Origin: JBKDZR01 sp047971485 | GTDB taxonomy: Bacteria; Pseudomonadota; Alphaproteobacteria; Rhodobacterales; Rhodobacteraceae | Length of the DNA stretch: 31,572 bases | Assembly: GCA_047971485.1 (NCBI GenBank) | Contig: JBKDZR010000153.1 | Span: forward strand, 1-31,572 | Direction of reading: 5' to 3' | Part shown: positions 1-7,037 of the stretch, piece after piece | How positions within the stretch are numbered: the first letter of the stretch is position 1 | Layout: each line of letters begins with the position of its first letter | Made by a program: the position numbers and the translations under genes | The notes under the pieces: generated by a model | Database searches by the model: none | What the model saw: the letters and a program-made list of their open reading frames with translations, nothing else | Told to the model about the DNA's origin: nothing

Positions 1-142
1 GAAGTTCCGGGGTCATGCTACCACGGCAGTCATAAAGCGCACCGTTCATAGGCTGGGCGCGCCAGCCCCCGATCCGGCGCTGGCGCGGCTTGTTCTGGGA
101 TCCGAACGGCAACTTTATCCCGCTCAGCCAACCTTCAGCCAT
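1..142 (-). CDS. possible 5' end of the gene downstream of lysA (partial, cut by window edge)
   Basis: Downstream of lysA on the same strand a reading frame opens with ATG at 142 and runs without a stop to the window edge (about 47 codons). A second in-frame ATG at 16 begins Met-Thr-Pro-Glu-Leu and could be the true start. In many Rhodobacteraceae lysA is followed by a large membrane protein of the TIGR02302/DUF4175 type. Only the start would be inside this window, and the visible residues carry no diagnostic motif. The segment between 142 and 16 is Arg-rich and may simply be intergenic. The identity is a guess from gene order only. Confidence 0.25.
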   Translation of the reverse strand, partial: MAEGWLSGIKLPFGSQNKPRQRRIGGWRAQPMNGALYDCRGSMTPEL

Positions 143-164
143 CAGCCCTTTATGGCCACTGGTC

Positions 165-1442
165 TCAGTCCCTCACATCCAGCCAGTCCGGCACCCTGTC
201 CCGGGCGATGATCTCATCCAGGCTGGGGCGCGGGCGGATCACGGCCCAGCGGTCGCCCTGAACCAGAACCTCAGGGATCAGTGGGCGGGTGTTGTATTCC
301 GAGGCCATCACCGCGCCATAGGCCCCGGCCGAGCGGAACGCCACCAGATCCCCGGCCCCCATCGGCGCCAAGGGCCGTTGGCGGGCAAAGGTATCTCCGG
401 TCTCGCAGACCGGGCCAACCACATCGACCACGGCCGGATCCTGCCCCGGGGCGGGTTCGCGCAGGGGCTCGATATCATGGTGGGCCTCATACATCGACGG
501 GCGCACCAGATCGTTCATCGCCGCATCCACGATCAGGAAATCACGGCCTTCGCCGGATTTCAGATAGATCACTTCGGAGACCAGGATCCCGGCATTGCCG
601 GAAATCAGGCGGCCGGGTTCGATCTCGATCTCGCAGTCCAGATCGCCGACGGTGCGCTTGATCATCGCGCCATAATCCACCGGCAGGGGGGGCGGGGTGT
701 TGTCGCGCGTATAGGGGATGCCAAGGCCACCCCCCAGATCCAGACGCCGGATATCATGGCCATCGGCACGCAGGGCACGGGTCAGATCGGCCACCTTGGC
801 ATAGGCGGCCTCGAACGGGGCCAGTTCGGTCAACTGGCTGCCGATATGGACATCAACGCCAACCACCTCGATCCCCGGCAGGGCAGCGGCCATGGCATAG
901 ACCTCACGTGCGCGGGCGATGGGGATGCCGAACTTGTTCTCGGATTTGCCCGTGGCGATCTTGGCATGGGTGCGGGCATCCACATCGGGATTGACGCGCA
1001 CGGCAATCGGGGCAACCACCCCCAGCGATACGGCAACCTCGGACAGGGCCAGCATCTCTGGCTCACTTTCGACGTTGAACTGGCGGATGCCGCCTTCCAG
1101 CGCCGCGCGCATCTCGGTCCGGGTTTTGCCAACGCCGGAAAAGACGACCCGGTCACCCGGCACACCAGCCGCACGCGCCCGCGCATATTCGCCCCCCGAG
1201 ACCACATCCATGCCGGCCCCCGCCTGCCCCAGCAGCGACAGGATCGCCTGGTTCGAGTTCGACTTGACCGCGAAACACACCAGATGCGGCAACGGATCCA
1301 GCGCCTCGTCGAACAACCGGTAATGACGCAACAGCGTGGCCGCCGAGTAGCAGTAGAAGGGCGTGCCAACCTCGGCCGCGATCACGGCCAGGGGCACATC
1401 CTCGGCGTGCAACTGGCCGTCGCGATAGAGAAAATGATCCAT
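165..1442 (-). CDS. lysA: diaminopimelate decarboxylase LysA
   Basis: LysA is a PLP enzyme that decarboxylates meso-diaminopimelate to L-lysine, the last step of the DAP pathway, in the cytoplasm. The 425-residue length is normal. The PLP-binding lysine is K60 in CFAVKSN. HIGSQ (about 199-203), the glycine-rich LGGGLGIPY (about 235-243) and EPGR (275-278) belong to the fold III alanine racemase-like barrel. GPVCETGD contains the active-site cysteine C346 contributed by the partner subunit. YGAVMASEYN near the C-terminus completes the family pattern. The start at 1442 has GGAGAG four bases upstream. It lies 53 bases behind a small lipoprotein gene and is probably co-transcribed with argH. No defects are visible. 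Confidence 0.97.
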   Translation of the reverse strand: MDHFLYRDGQLHAEDVPLAVIAAEVGTPFYCYSAATLLRHYRLFDEALDPLPHLVCFAVKSNSNQAILSLLGQAGAGMDVVSGGEYARARAAGVPGDRVVFSGVGKTRTEMRAALEGGIRQFNVESEPEMLALSEVAVSLGVVAPIAVRVNPDVDARTHAKIATGKSENKFGIPIARAREVYAMAAALPGIEVVGVDVHIGSQLTELAPFEAAYAKVADLTRALRADGHDIRRLDLGGGLGIPYTRDNTPPPLPVDYGAMIKRTVGDLDCEIEIEPGRLISGNAGILVSEVIYLKSGEGRDFLIVDAAMNDLVRPSMYEAHHDIEPLREPAPGQDPAVVDVVGPVCETGDTFARQRPLAPMGAGDLVAFRSAGAYGAVMASEYNTRPLIPEVLVQGDRWAVIRPRPSLDEIIARDRVPDWLDVRD

Positions 1443-1495
1443 GTACTCTCCGATTACGGGCCCGGCGCCAAAGCGGCCACCGCGCCGCGGACCTG

Positions 1496-1651
1496 TTAAA
1501 GCCAGACGACGCCGGTGCGTCCATCCCCGCTGATCGTCACGCCGGGCGCAGGCCTGTCCTGCTGCGGATCGGGGCTTGGCGGGCGTTCCGGCGCCCCGTC
1601 AATGCCACAGCCGGCCAACAGGACCATCAGAACCAAGGCGATCCGCATCAT
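1496..1651 (-). CDS. small lipoprotein between argH and lysA
   Basis: This 51-residue protein begins MMRIALVLMVLLAGCGIDG, a compact lipoprotein signal peptide with a textbook lipobox (L-A-G-C). The mature part is only about 36 residues, rich in Pro, Asp and Gln, and ends GRTGVVWL. I chose the ATG at 1651 because GGAGG lies five bases before it; a longer frame reaching 1690 has no such site and would bury the signal peptide. A tiny lipoprotein is commonly seen between argH and lysA in Rhodobacteraceae (family knowledge from memory). Its function is unknown. It is probably anchored in the inner or outer membrane, with the residue after Cys being Gly. It lies 64 bases downstream of argH. Confidence 0.75.
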   Translation of the reverse strand: MMRIALVLMVLLAGCGIDGAPERPPSPDPQQDRPAPGVTISGDGRTGVVWL

Positions 1652-1715
1652 GCCGCCGCCCTCCACCGGACCCCCCGGTGATCGCGCCATGATCCGGCGC
1701 CCGATGCAAAGCCTG

Positions 1716-3125
1716 TCATCCCCTGTCCTCCGCTTGTCTCAACCGCTCGGTCCAGATGGCAACCTGTGCGCGCACCTGATCCGGCGCCGTGCCGCCGAAA
1801 CTGCGGCGGCTGGCCACGGAATTATGCACACCGAGCACAGCAAAGACAGCATCTGTAATGCCCGCATGCACGCTTTGCATGTCGGCCAAAGACAATTCGG
1901 GCAAATCGCAGCCCCGTGTTTCGGCCAGCGCAACCAGGGAACCGGTCACGTGATGGGCCTCGCGGAAGGGCAGGCCCAGATCGCGTACCAGCCAATCGGC
2001 CAGATCCGTCGCGGTCGAGAACCCGGCCGAGGCCGCCGCCTCCAGCGCCGCGCGGTTGGCAACCATATCACCGACCATCCCGGTCATCGCTGCCAGGGCC
2101 AGCATCAGCGTGTCAGCCGCATCAAAGACCTGTTCCTTGTCTTCCTGCATGTCCTTGGAATAGGCCAGCGGCAGCCCCTTCATCACCGTCAGAAGGGCCA
2201 CATTGGCCCCGAGGATCCGACCGATCTTGGCGCGGATCAGTTCCGCCGCATCGGGGTTTTTCTTCTGCGGCATGATCGACGAGCCGGTGGAAAACCGATC
2301 CGACAGCACGACAAAGCGGAACTGGGCCGAGGACCAGATCACCAGCTCCTCGGCAAGGCGGCTCAGATGCATGGCACAGATCGAGGCGGCGCTGAGGAAT
2401 TCCAGCGCGAAATCGCGATCGCTGACCGCATCCAGGCTGTTGGCCATGGGCCGGTCAAACCCCAGCGCCTGCGCCGTCGCATGGCGGTCAATGGGAAAGC
2501 CGGTGCCCGCCAGCGCCGCCGCGCCCAGGGGGCTTTCGTTCATCCGCGCCCGGGCATCGGCAAAGCGGCTGCGATCCCGGGCCAGCATCTCGACATAGGC
2601 CATCATGTGGTGGCCCCAGGTCACCGGCTGGGCGGTTTGCAGATGGGTAAAGCCGGGCATCACCCAATCGGCACCGGCCTCGGCCTGGGCCAGCAGGGCC
2701 GCCATAAGCGCCCCCAGCCCCTCGATCGCCTGATCGCATTGCCCCCGCACCCAGAGCCGGAAATCCGTGGCCACCTGATCATTGCGCGAACGTGCGGTGT
2801 GCAGCCGCCCGGCCGGTTCACCGATCACCTCGCGCAGGCGGGCCTCAATGTTCATGTGGATGTCTTCCAGCGCGGTCGAGAAGGCAAAGGCCCCGCCTTC
2901 GATCTCGGCCCGGATCGACGCCAGCCCCTCATGGATGGCATCGCGATCGGCCGCCGTGATGATGCCCTGCGCGGCCAGCATGTCGGAATGGGCCAACGAG
3001 CCGTCGATATCCTGCCTGGCCAGGCGCTGGTCATAGCCGATCGAGGCGTTGATCGCCTCCATGATCGCGTCGGGGCCGCTGGAAAACCGCCCGCCCCACA
3101 TTTCATTACTGGTTTTGCCGGCCAT
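1716..3125 (-). CDS. argH: argininosuccinate lyase ArgH
   Basis: ArgH cleaves argininosuccinate into arginine and fumarate, the last step of arginine synthesis. It is a tetrameric cytoplasmic enzyme of the fumarase/aspartase superfamily. The 469 residues fit the family. The opening WGGRF, the RLHTARSRNDQ block (about 107-117), the TH pair at 160-161 (H161 general acid/base region) and the signature GSSIMPQKKNP at 281-291, with the flexible-loop catalytic serine, are all present. I chose the ATG at 3125, which has GGAGG five bases upstream; an in-frame GTG at 3137 overlaps that ribosome site and is unlikely. It leads the argH - lipoprotein - lysA run and is divergent from the TlpA-like gene. 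Confidence 0.97.
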   Translation of the reverse strand: MAGKTSNEMWGGRFSSGPDAIMEAINASIGYDQRLARQDIDGSLAHSDMLAAQGIITAADRDAIHEGLASIRAEIEGGAFAFSTALEDIHMNIEARLREVIGEPAGRLHTARSRNDQVATDFRLWVRGQCDQAIEGLGALMAALLAQAEAGADWVMPGFTHLQTAQPVTWGHHMMAYVEMLARDRSRFADARARMNESPLGAAALAGTGFPIDRHATAQALGFDRPMANSLDAVSDRDFALEFLSAASICAMHLSRLAEELVIWSSAQFRFVVLSDRFSTGSSIMPQKKNPDAAELIRAKIGRILGANVALLTVMKGLPLAYSKDMQEDKEQVFDAADTLMLALAAMTGMVGDMVANRAALEAAASAGFSTATDLADWLVRDLGLPFREAHHVTGSLVALAETRGCDLPELSLADMQSVHAGITDAVFAVLGVHNSVASRRSFGGTAPDQVRAQVAIWTERLRQAEDRG

Positions 3126-3358
3126 GCCTGCCTCCACGCCACACCCCCCTCAGCGGATCATCGCGGGGACGCCGCGACGGCCCGCCTGGGCCTGTTTGTT
3201 TGTGCAGGGGGGTCGTCGGAAAACCGGTCTCCACGTTGAACCCCCGCTCAGCCGCGTCTCTAGCGCAGCCGGGCAGGTGTTCACAACCGCGCCAGCACCA
3301 GCGTCCCCCCTTGACCCCGGGGCCAGCGCGGGACAGGTCGGATGAAAAAGGAGCCCCC

Positions 3359-3919
3359 ATGCCACGCCGCACCCTGCCCTCCCTGGTCTGTCTTGCCCTT
3401 CTTCTTGCGACCCCGGCCGTGCAGGCCGACACCGCCGCACTGGAGGCCCTGCGCGACGGCACCCTGAAAAAGCTGACATTCAGCGCCCCGAAACCGCCCG
3501 TCCCCACGCCTTTCACCGATCTTGACGGCGGCACCCATGCGCTGACGGACTTCCAGGGCAAGGTGGTTCTGGTCAATTTCTGGGCCACATGGTGCGCCCC
3601 CTGCCGCGAGGAAATGCCCGCCCTCGATGCCTTGCAGGCCCAGTATGGCGGCGATGACTTTCAGGTTCTGCCCATCGCCACCGGACCCAACCCGCCCGCC
3701 GCCCTGACCCGATTCTTTACCGAAGAAGGCATCGCGCACCTGCCGCTCTATACCGATCCGAACCAGGCCCTGGCCCGGGCTTTTGGCGTGCTTGGCCTGC
3801 CCCTGACCCTGATTCTGGACCGCAATGGACAAGAGGTTGCCCGCCTGATCGGCGATGCCGAGTGGGACGGCGACAGCGCGCGGGCCATCGTCGAGGGGCT
3901 AATCGCCCAGGGGGGCTGA
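3359..3919 (+). CDS. TlpA-family thiol:disulfide oxidoreductase
   Basis: This 186-residue exported thioredoxin-like protein has an N-terminal signal peptide (about 1-23, PRRTLPSLVCLALLLATPA, ending AVQA-D). The rest is a TlpA/ResE-type thioredoxin fold. NFWATWCAPCREEMPALDAL carries the redox pair C79 and C82 (WCAPC), and GLPLT further on supplies the cis-proline loop. TlpA proteins are periplasmic reductants, often serving cytochrome c or oxidase assembly; the precise partner here is not shown by the sequence. The start at 3359 follows AAAAAGGAG with a short spacer. It is divergent from argH across 233 bases. Divergence of argH and tlpA is familiar in Rhodobacteraceae. Whether the protein is fully secreted or membrane-anchored is uncertain. 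Confidence 0.9.
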   Translation: MPRRTLPSLVCLALLLATPAVQADTAALEALRDGTLKKLTFSAPKPPVPTPFTDLDGGTHALTDFQGKVVLVNFWATWCAPCREEMPALDALQAQYGGDDFQVLPIATGPNPPAALTRFFTEEGIAHLPLYTDPNQALARAFGVLGLPLTLILDRNGQEVARLIGDAEWDGDSARAIVEGLIAQGG

Positions 3920-4046
3920 CCGCCCCGGATATCCGAGCCTTGCCCTCAGTGCATGGCGACCTTGCCAAAACAGGACTGCCTCGTTCCTGTGCAACGGTCT
4001 AGAGGAAGGGCAACGGATATTGAGACTGACGAAAGAGGAACCGCCC

Positions 4047-4142
4047 ATGTCCATCGCACTGATCGCCATTTCTGTTGTCGCCCTTGGCGGGCTGGTTGTG
4101 ATCCTGGCCTCCGCAGCCCAGGATCTGCGCAAGCAGGACTGA
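4047..4142 (+). CDS. 31-residue single-pass membrane microprotein
   Basis: The short frame encodes MSIALIAISVVALGGLVVIL, then ASAAQDLRKQD. That is one hydrophobic helix of about 20 residues and a charged cytoplasmic-looking tail, with no cleavable signal or cysteine. GAAAGAGGAA just upstream is a reasonable ribosome site. A strong intrinsic terminator follows at 4214-4239, so this looks like a self-contained transcription unit between the TlpA-like gene and phaA. I do not recognise the family. Such microproteins often bind and tune larger membrane complexes, but nothing here names a partner. The support is the ribosome site, the clean hydrophobic segment and the terminator. Confidence 0.55.
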   Translation: MSIALIAISVVALGGLVVILASAAQDLRKQD

Positions 4143-4213
4143 CACCACAAGGCCCCGCCCGACACACGGGCCGGGCCGATGGCGACTTCAAGGCGCACAC
4201 ATGCGCCCCTGTG

Positions 4214-4240
4214 AAACCGGCGATCCCTTCGCCGGTTTTG
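4214..4240 (+). terminator. intrinsic terminator after the microprotein gene
   Basis: A perfect 10-bp stem, AAACCGGCGA (4214-4223) and TCGCCGGTTT (4229-4238), encloses a five-base loop. The descending arm runs into TTTT. It would end transcription of the small ORF, and perhaps of the TlpA-like gene, before phaA. Confidence 0.8.
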
Positions 4241-4405
4241 TCATATAAGCCACGTTCCTTTCCCTCCCCGTCCCCTGCCGGAATTGTCGCAACCCGCGCC
4301 CAAGCGGTGGACAAGCCCCGCAAGACGTGGTGACAGTTGGGCAACCGGCCACGGCCAGTCACATGGGCCGGGCCCCGGTAGACCAAACCAAGGGAAGGAC
4401 CATTC

Positions 4406-5581
4406 ATGACCAATGTCGTCATCGCATCCGCAGGCCGCACGGCCGTCGGCAGTTTTCTCGGCAGCTTCGCCAACACCCCGGCCCAAGACCTTGGCGCCGC
4501 CGTGCTGGAGGCCCTTGTGGCCCGGGCCGGGATCGACAAATCCGAAGTCTCCGAAACCATCCTCGGCCAGGTTCTGACCGCCGGTCAAGGCCAGAACCCG
4601 GCACGCCAGGCCCATATCAACGCCGGCCTGCCCCGTGAAAGCGCCGCCTGGAGCATCAACCAGGTCTGCGGATCCGGGCTGCGGGCCGTGGCCCTTGGCG
4701 CCCAGCACATCATGTTGGGCGATGCCGCGATCATCGCCGCCGGTGGGCAGGAAAACATGTCCATGTCTCCCCATGCCGCCAACCTGCGCCAAGGCCAGAA
4801 AATGGGCGACATGAAATATGTCGACACGATGATCAAGGATGGACTCTGGGACGCATTCAACGGCTACCACATGGGCCAAACCGCTGAAAACGTCGCCGAG
4901 AAATGGCAGATCAGCCGCGAGATGCAGGATGAATTCGCTCTGGCCAGCCAGAACAAGGCCGAGGCCGCCCAAAAGGCCGGCAAGTTCGACGACGAACTGG
5001 TGCCCTTCACCCTCAAGACCCGCAAGGGCGAAACCGTGGTCGACAAGGACGAATACATCCGTCACGGTGCCACGATCGACGCCCTGACCAAGCTGCGCCC
5101 GGCCTTTACCAAGGATGGATCGGTGACAGCGGGCAATGCATCCGGGATCAATGACGGCGCGGCCGGTGTCCTGTTGATGAGCGCCGAAAATGCCGAGAAA
5201 CGCGGGATTGAGCCCCTGGCCCGCATTGCCAGCTATGCCACGGCCGGGCTGGATCCGGCACTCATGGGGGCGGGCCCGATCTATGCCAGCCGCAAGGCGC
5301 TGGAAAAAGCCGGCTGGAAAGTGGGTGACCTGGACCTGATCGAGGCCAACGAGGCCTTCGCCGCCCAGGCCTGCGCGGTGAACAAGGACATGGGCTGGGA
5401 TCCGGCGATCGTGAACGTGAATGGTGGCGCCATCGCCATCGGTCACCCGATCGGGGCGTCAGGCTGCCGGGTGCTGAACACCCTGCTGTTCGAAATGAAG
5501 CGCCGGAACGCCAAGAAGGGTCTGGCGACGCTGTGCATCGGTGGCGGCATGGGTGTCGCCATGTGTATCGAACGCCCCTGA
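4406..5581 (+). CDS. phaA: acetyl-CoA C-acetyltransferase (beta-ketothiolase) PhaA
   Basis: PhaA condenses two acetyl-CoA into acetoacetyl-CoA, the entry step of polyhydroxybutyrate synthesis and of related C4 pathways such as the ethylmalonyl-CoA pathway. The 391 residues match biosynthetic tetrameric thiolases. The nucleophile C88 sits in NQVCGSGLRA, H347 in GGAIAIGHPIGASG, and the second catalytic cysteine C377 in LCIGGGMGVA. GQTAENVAEKW (about 157-167) is typical of the CoA-binding loop region. AAGGGAAGGA precedes the ATG. phaB follows after 217 bases containing two hairpins, so the two genes may have separate transcripts. No polymerase (phaC), phasin or phaR gene is in this window. Confidence 0.97.
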   Translation: MTNVVIASAGRTAVGSFLGSFANTPAQDLGAAVLEALVARAGIDKSEVSETILGQVLTAGQGQNPARQAHINAGLPRESAAWSINQVCGSGLRAVALGAQHIMLGDAAIIAAGGQENMSMSPHAANLRQGQKMGDMKYVDTMIKDGLWDAFNGYHMGQTAENVAEKWQISREMQDEFALASQNKAEAAQKAGKFDDELVPFTLKTRKGETVVDKDEYIRHGATIDALTKLRPAFTKDGSVTAGNASGINDGAAGVLLMSAENAEKRGIEPLARIASYATAGLDPALMGAGPIYASRKALEKAGWKVGDLDLIEANEAFAAQACAVNKDMGWDPAIVNVNGGAIAIGHPIGASGCRVLNTLLFEMKRRNAKKGLATLCIGGGMGVAMCIERP

Positions 5582-5591
5582 CCTGACACCA

Positions 5592-5623
5592 GGACCGGCC
5601 GGCAGTCCGACGGCGGCCGGTCC
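5592..5623 (+). terminator. hairpin terminator after phaA
   Basis: Perfect 10-bp inverted repeat GGACCGGCCG (5592-5601) and CGGCCGGTCC (5614-5623) with a 12-base loop, 11 bases after the phaA stop. It is GC-only with no T run immediately after it, so it may act as an mRNA-stabilising or pausing hairpin instead of a full terminator. Confidence 0.6.
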
Positions 5624-5644
5624 ACCCACCTTTGACTGGCGTCT

Positions 5645-5663
5645 GGCGGCCCTATCGGCCGCC
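5645..5663 (+). terminator. second hairpin between phaA and phaB
   Basis: Perfect inverted repeat GGCGGCC (5645-5651) and GGCCGCC (5657-5663) with loop CTATC, followed by CTTGTG. It stands 21 bases after the first phaA hairpin. Tandem hairpins here argue that phaB is transcribed mainly from its own promoter. Confidence 0.5.
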
Positions 5664-5708
5664 CTTGTGAAAGATTTGTCGGCACCACCACAGATATGCG
5701 CAAGAAAA

Positions 5709-5738
5709 TTGCAAAAATATGCATTTTTGAGATGTAAA
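5709..5738 (+). promoter_or_regulatory. candidate phaB promoter with TGCA pair
   Basis: An AT-rich island (about 5690-5770) precedes phaB. A plausible sigma-70 type promoter is TTGCAA (5709-5714) and TGTAAA (5733-5738) with an 18-base spacer. Two TGCA cores (5710-5713 and 5720-5723), one helical turn apart and flanked by A/T runs, overlap the -35. PHB regulators of the PhaR/AniA type are reported to bind TGC-containing elements, so this could be an operator. That assignment is inference. Confidence 0.4.
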
Positions 5739-5752
5739 TCGAACGCATCTCA
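5728..5752. promoter_or_regulatory. inverted repeat overlapping the phaB -10 region
   Basis: TGAGATG (5728-5734) and CATCTCA (5746-5752) form a perfect 7-bp inverted repeat with an 11-base spacer, 47 bases before the phaB start. It overlaps the proposed -10 element. The size and position suit a dimeric repressor site or a leader hairpin. The binding protein is unknown. Confidence 0.4.
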
Positions 5753-5798
5753 TGAAAAGCTCGACCAAACATGACCAATCATGGAGAGGAGACATAGA

Positions 5799-6524
5799 AT
5801 GGGACGTGTTGCACTGGTCACCGGCGGCTCGCGCGGAATCGGCGCGGCGATATCCAAGGCTCTCGCCGCCGAGGGGCATACCGTTGCCGCGACCTATGCC
5901 GGTAATGATGAAAAGGCCGCCGCCTTTACCAAGGAAACCGGCATCAAGACCTACAAATGGAACGTGGCGGATTATGCCGCCTGTGCTGCCGGGATCAAAC
6001 AGGTCGAGGCCGATCTGGGCCCCATCGACATTCTGGTGAACAATGCCGGCATCACCCGCGATGCGCCCTTTCACAAGATGACCCCCGACCAGTGGAACGC
6101 GGTCATCTCGACCAACCTGTCGGGCGTGTTCAACATGACCCACCCGGTCTGGCCCGGCATGCGTGAACGCAAATTCGGCCGGATCATCACCATCAGCTCA
6201 ATCAACGGGCAGAAGGGGCAGTTCGCCCAAGCCAACTATTCTGCCGCCAAGGCCGGCGATATCGGCTTTACCAAGGCCCTGGCCCAGGAAGGGGCGCGGG
6301 CGGGGATCACCGTCAATGTCGTAGCGCCCGGCTATATCAATACCGAGATGATGAGCACGATCCCCGACAAGGTGATGAATGAGGTCATCCTGCCGGCCAT
6401 CCCCGTGGGCCGGCTGGGCGAAGTGACCGAGATCGCCCGCTGCGTGGTCTTCCTGGCGTCCGACGATGCAGGCTACATCACCGGATCGACCCTGTCGGCC
6501 AATGGTGGCCAGTACATGAGCTGA
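5799..6524 (+). CDS. phaB: acetoacetyl-CoA reductase PhaB
   Basis: PhaB reduces acetoacetyl-CoA to (R)-3-hydroxybutyryl-CoA with NADPH, the second step toward polyhydroxybutyrate. It is a 241-residue classical short-chain dehydrogenase. TGGSRGIG (8-15) is the Rossmann cofactor motif and NNAG is at 81-84. The catalytic Ser is in the ISSINGQKG block (about 132-140), with Y147 and K151 in YSAAK. GRLGEVTEIA and GQYMS at the C-terminus are typical of PhaB. I chose the ATG at 5799 because GAGAGGAG lies seven bases before it; an in-frame ATG at 5781 is part of that region. It follows phaA, and a hairpin terminator follows it. Confidence 0.96.
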   Translation: MGRVALVTGGSRGIGAAISKALAAEGHTVAATYAGNDEKAAAFTKETGIKTYKWNVADYAACAAGIKQVEADLGPIDILVNNAGITRDAPFHKMTPDQWNAVISTNLSGVFNMTHPVWPGMRERKFGRIITISSINGQKGQFAQANYSAAKAGDIGFTKALAQEGARAGITVNVVAPGYINTEMMSTIPDKVMNEVILPAIPVGRLGEVTEIARCVVFLASDDAGYITGSTLSANGGQYMS

Positions 6525-6542
6525 CAACAACCACAGCACAAG

Positions 6543-6574
6543 ACAGGCCGATCCGGGGATCCGGGTCGGCCTGT
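6543..6574 (+). terminator. terminator after phaB
   Basis: Arms ACAGGCCGATCC (6543-6554) and GGGTCGGCCTGT (6563-6574) pair over 12 bp with one T-G wobble and an eight-base loop, 18 bases after the phaB stop. The following GGTGTTT is a weak T tract. Confidence 0.7.
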
Positions 6575-6713
6575 GGTGTTTACCGCGGTCTGTCGGTTTT
6601 TCTGCCATCCTGCCGGGCCCGCACCGCTTCAGATGCCCGGGCCATTATCGCCCAAACCGCAGGCAGGACCCACTGGGTTCAGTCACAGGGAAGATGTCTT
6701 CAGGCAAATGGAC

Positions 6714-6737
6714 GGCGGCGAAACACCTGCCGCCGCC
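6714..6737 (-). terminator. possible terminator after the DUF465 gene
   Basis: GGCGGCG (6714-6720) and CGCCGCC (6731-6737) form a perfect 7-bp hairpin 23 bases past the DUF465 stop on the minus strand. There is no clear T run, so its strength is doubtful. Between it and the phaB terminator (6575-6713) I see no gene; short frames there lack ribosome sites. Confidence 0.35.
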
Positions 6738-6760
6738 CGACTGTGGTATGCTCAGACGCC

Positions 6761-6934
6761 CTAGACTTCGCCCGGCGTCAGGCGGTGGATTTCTTCCTTC
6801 AACATGAGCTTTTGCTTCTTCAGCGCCGCCAGCTGCAGCGGATCCGATCCCGGACTTCGCTGCGCCGCCTCCACCCGGTCCGACAAGACCTGATGTTTCT
6901 TGCGCAATTCCTGAAGATGCGTCGAGATGCTCAT
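6761..6934 (-). CDS. DUF465 (YdcH-like) small coiled-coil protein
   Basis: This 57-residue protein begins MSISTHLQELRKKHQVLSDRV and is almost entirely one or two charged helices. It ends in the family pattern LKKQKLMLKEEIHRL. DUF465/YdcH proteins are short helical hairpins of unknown function that are very common in Alphaproteobacteria. AGGAGG lies six bases before the ATG at 6934, which fixes the start; the frame extends further upstream only through unlikely sequence. It lies 103 bases downstream of the methyltransferase gene on the same strand. There is no signal peptide or membrane segment. Confidence 0.85.
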   Translation of the reverse strand: MSISTHLQELRKKHQVLSDRVEAAQRSPGSDPLQLAALKKQKLMLKEEIHRLTPGEV

Positions 6935-7037
6935 GGAGTGCCTCCTGTCGCTATGTTGCCCGACCATCGAAGCACGGAAAACGTCGCCTGTCATCAAAAA
7001 GACGCTGAACTGTTTCATCAAAGTCAAAAACGCCGCG

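Noticed and set aside
90..1499. A 469-codon plus-strand frame opposite lysA
   Set aside because: Composition is that of a shadow frame (Gly, His, Arg, Gln-rich), and lysA carries all catalytic motifs on the other strand.
1515..3239. A 574-codon plus-strand frame opposite argH
   Set aside because: Same shadow pattern; argH is complete with its signature GSSIMPQKKNP.
4406..6524. A full polyhydroxybutyrate locus
   Set aside because: No polymerase, depolymerase, phasin or phaR gene is in the window; only the two precursor-forming enzymes are here.
6573..6764. A 63-codon plus-strand frame between phaB and the DUF465 gene
   Set aside because: No ribosome site, no hydrophobic or domain pattern, and it runs over a likely terminator hairpin.
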